DNA of 64,000 nucleotides, taken from the NCBI RefSeq assembly GCF_022429565.1, contig NZ_CP092487.1, positions 2,374,001 to 2,438,000 of the forward strand. The letters are read 5' to 3'. Every line of letters begins with the position of its first letter. Within the stretch, counting starts at the first letter, position 1. Below, in pieces: positions 63,490 through 64,000 of this stretch. The position numbers and the translations under genes were made by a program. This stretch comes from Lutibacter sp. A64 (lineage in GTDB: Bacteria > Bacteroidota > Bacteroidia > Flavobacteriales > Flavobacteriaceae). The notes under the pieces were generated by a model that made no database searches, was not told the DNA's origin, and saw only the letters and a list, made by a program, of their open reading frames with translations.

Positions 63490-64000
63490 TTATTGAACTG
63501 TGTAAACATTCCACAATGTTGGATCGTCTTTAAAATCATCAGATTCGTCAGTATCTCCTCCACCTGGAGTGTTATCTAAAGACATTGCACCTGTATTTGA
63601 ATAATAATATTCTGCTGTATCTGTAGAAATACGCACATAGAATGACACTTTAGCTCCTGTTTCACTTAAAGATAATTCATCTCCATCTGTAACAACATCT
63701 TTTAAATTAATAGTTACACCGGTTTGTGTAAATGTATCATCATCTTCACCAGATACTTTATTAGCTTTTACATATTCTGGTTCATCACCAACAGCAAAAT
63801 AAACTCTAGCTTCTGTAATTTCTTCTGAACTTGCATATTCTAAAACAAGATTAATATCAGACCCTGGAATTGGGTTTGTTGGAAATGTTAAACTTGTTAA
63901 TGGCCCGTCTGTTGAAGTAATAGTTGTCTCTACAACTTCATCATAATTTACAGCTTCAACTGTATAAGTAGGCCAAGTTGTACCTAAATCGTGATTAAAA
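63490..64000 (-). CDS. Partial gene for a secreted acidic beta-rich protein, 5' end outside window
   Basis: The frame is open from the right window edge to a TAA at 63490-63492, about 169 residues, with no internal Met start needed. The peptide includes TTWPTYTVEAVNYDEVVETT, LTFPTNPIPGSDINLVLEYA, EARVYFAVGDEPEYVKANK, GAKVSFYVRISTDTAEYYYS and ends DPTLWNVYTVQ. It is acidic, rich in Thr, Ser and Asp, with strand-like alternation, as in surface lipoproteins of Bacteroidota. The family is not recognised. A strong hairpin follows. Confidence 0.7.
   Translation of the reverse strand, partial: FNHDLGTTWPTYTVEAVNYDEVVETTITSTDGPLTSLTFPTNPIPGSDINLVLEYASSEEITEARVYFAVGDEPEYVKANKVSGEDDDTFTQTGVTINLKDVVTDGDELSLSETGAKVSFYVRISTDTAEYYYSNTGAMSLDNTPGGGDTDESDDFKDDPTLWNVYTVQ

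Overview
The window looks like a chromosome segment of a marine, algal-polysaccharide-degrading member of Flavobacteriaceae (Bacteroidota). It is strongly AT-rich, has SusC/SusD pairs, lipoproteins with Bacteroidota-type lipoboxes, TAnnTTTG promoter -7 elements, and DUF4270, DUF3127 and LytTR-type genes. No genus can be assigned from the sequence alone.

Positions 1-34,140 are one polysaccharide utilization locus (PUL) in two divergent arms. The minus arm (22,934 down past position 1) encodes five Cys-type (S1) sulfatases, a GH95 enzyme, two clan GH-A-like hydrolases, a GH43/GH117-like propeller enzyme, two SASA-type acetylesterases, an alpha/beta-hydrolase (cut by the window edge) and a large internally duplicated lipoprotein of unknown function. 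The plus arm (23,540-34,083) encodes two consecutive SusC/SusD pairs and a DUF1735-type surface lipoprotein, and ends at a strong terminator. The two arms diverge from a 605-bp region holding a perfect 27-bp inverted repeat; each copy lies exactly 21 bp upstream of a TAnnTTTG element, so one regulator probably switches on both arms. The combination fits an acetylated, sulfated fucose- or L-galactose-containing algal glycan. The minus arm carries scars: a chimeric pair of pseudogene ends (7.49-8.15 kb) and a decayed gene tail (18.84-19.06 kb). No PUL regulator and no sulfatase-maturing enzyme is in the window.

Positions 34,443-43,681 are accessory DNA ending at an initiator tRNA-Met gene. First comes a two-gene operon, a voltage-gated-type ion channel overlapping by 4 bp a PD-(D/E)XK nuclease-like protein; this is the best candidate for an undescribed (possibly defence) system. 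Next is a transposase remnant, then a 5.6-kb integrated element bounded by 24-bp direct repeats of the tRNA 3' end. That element carries small unknown genes, a DUF3127 SSB-like protein, an XRE regulator, a RadC-like protein and an IS3-family insertion that broke a resident gene. It has no recognisable integrase.

Positions 43,778-64,000 are mostly core genome: era, a CPBP protease, der, a LytS/LytTR two-component pair, a Kelch lipoprotein with an outer-membrane barrel, DUF4270 and barrel proteins, cydAB with a His-rich NifX-like gene, and a cluster of SLC13 permease, CYTH protein, possible CYTH-like protein and a conserved membrane protein. The right edge has an SdiA-regulated-type lipoprotein and a partial gene.
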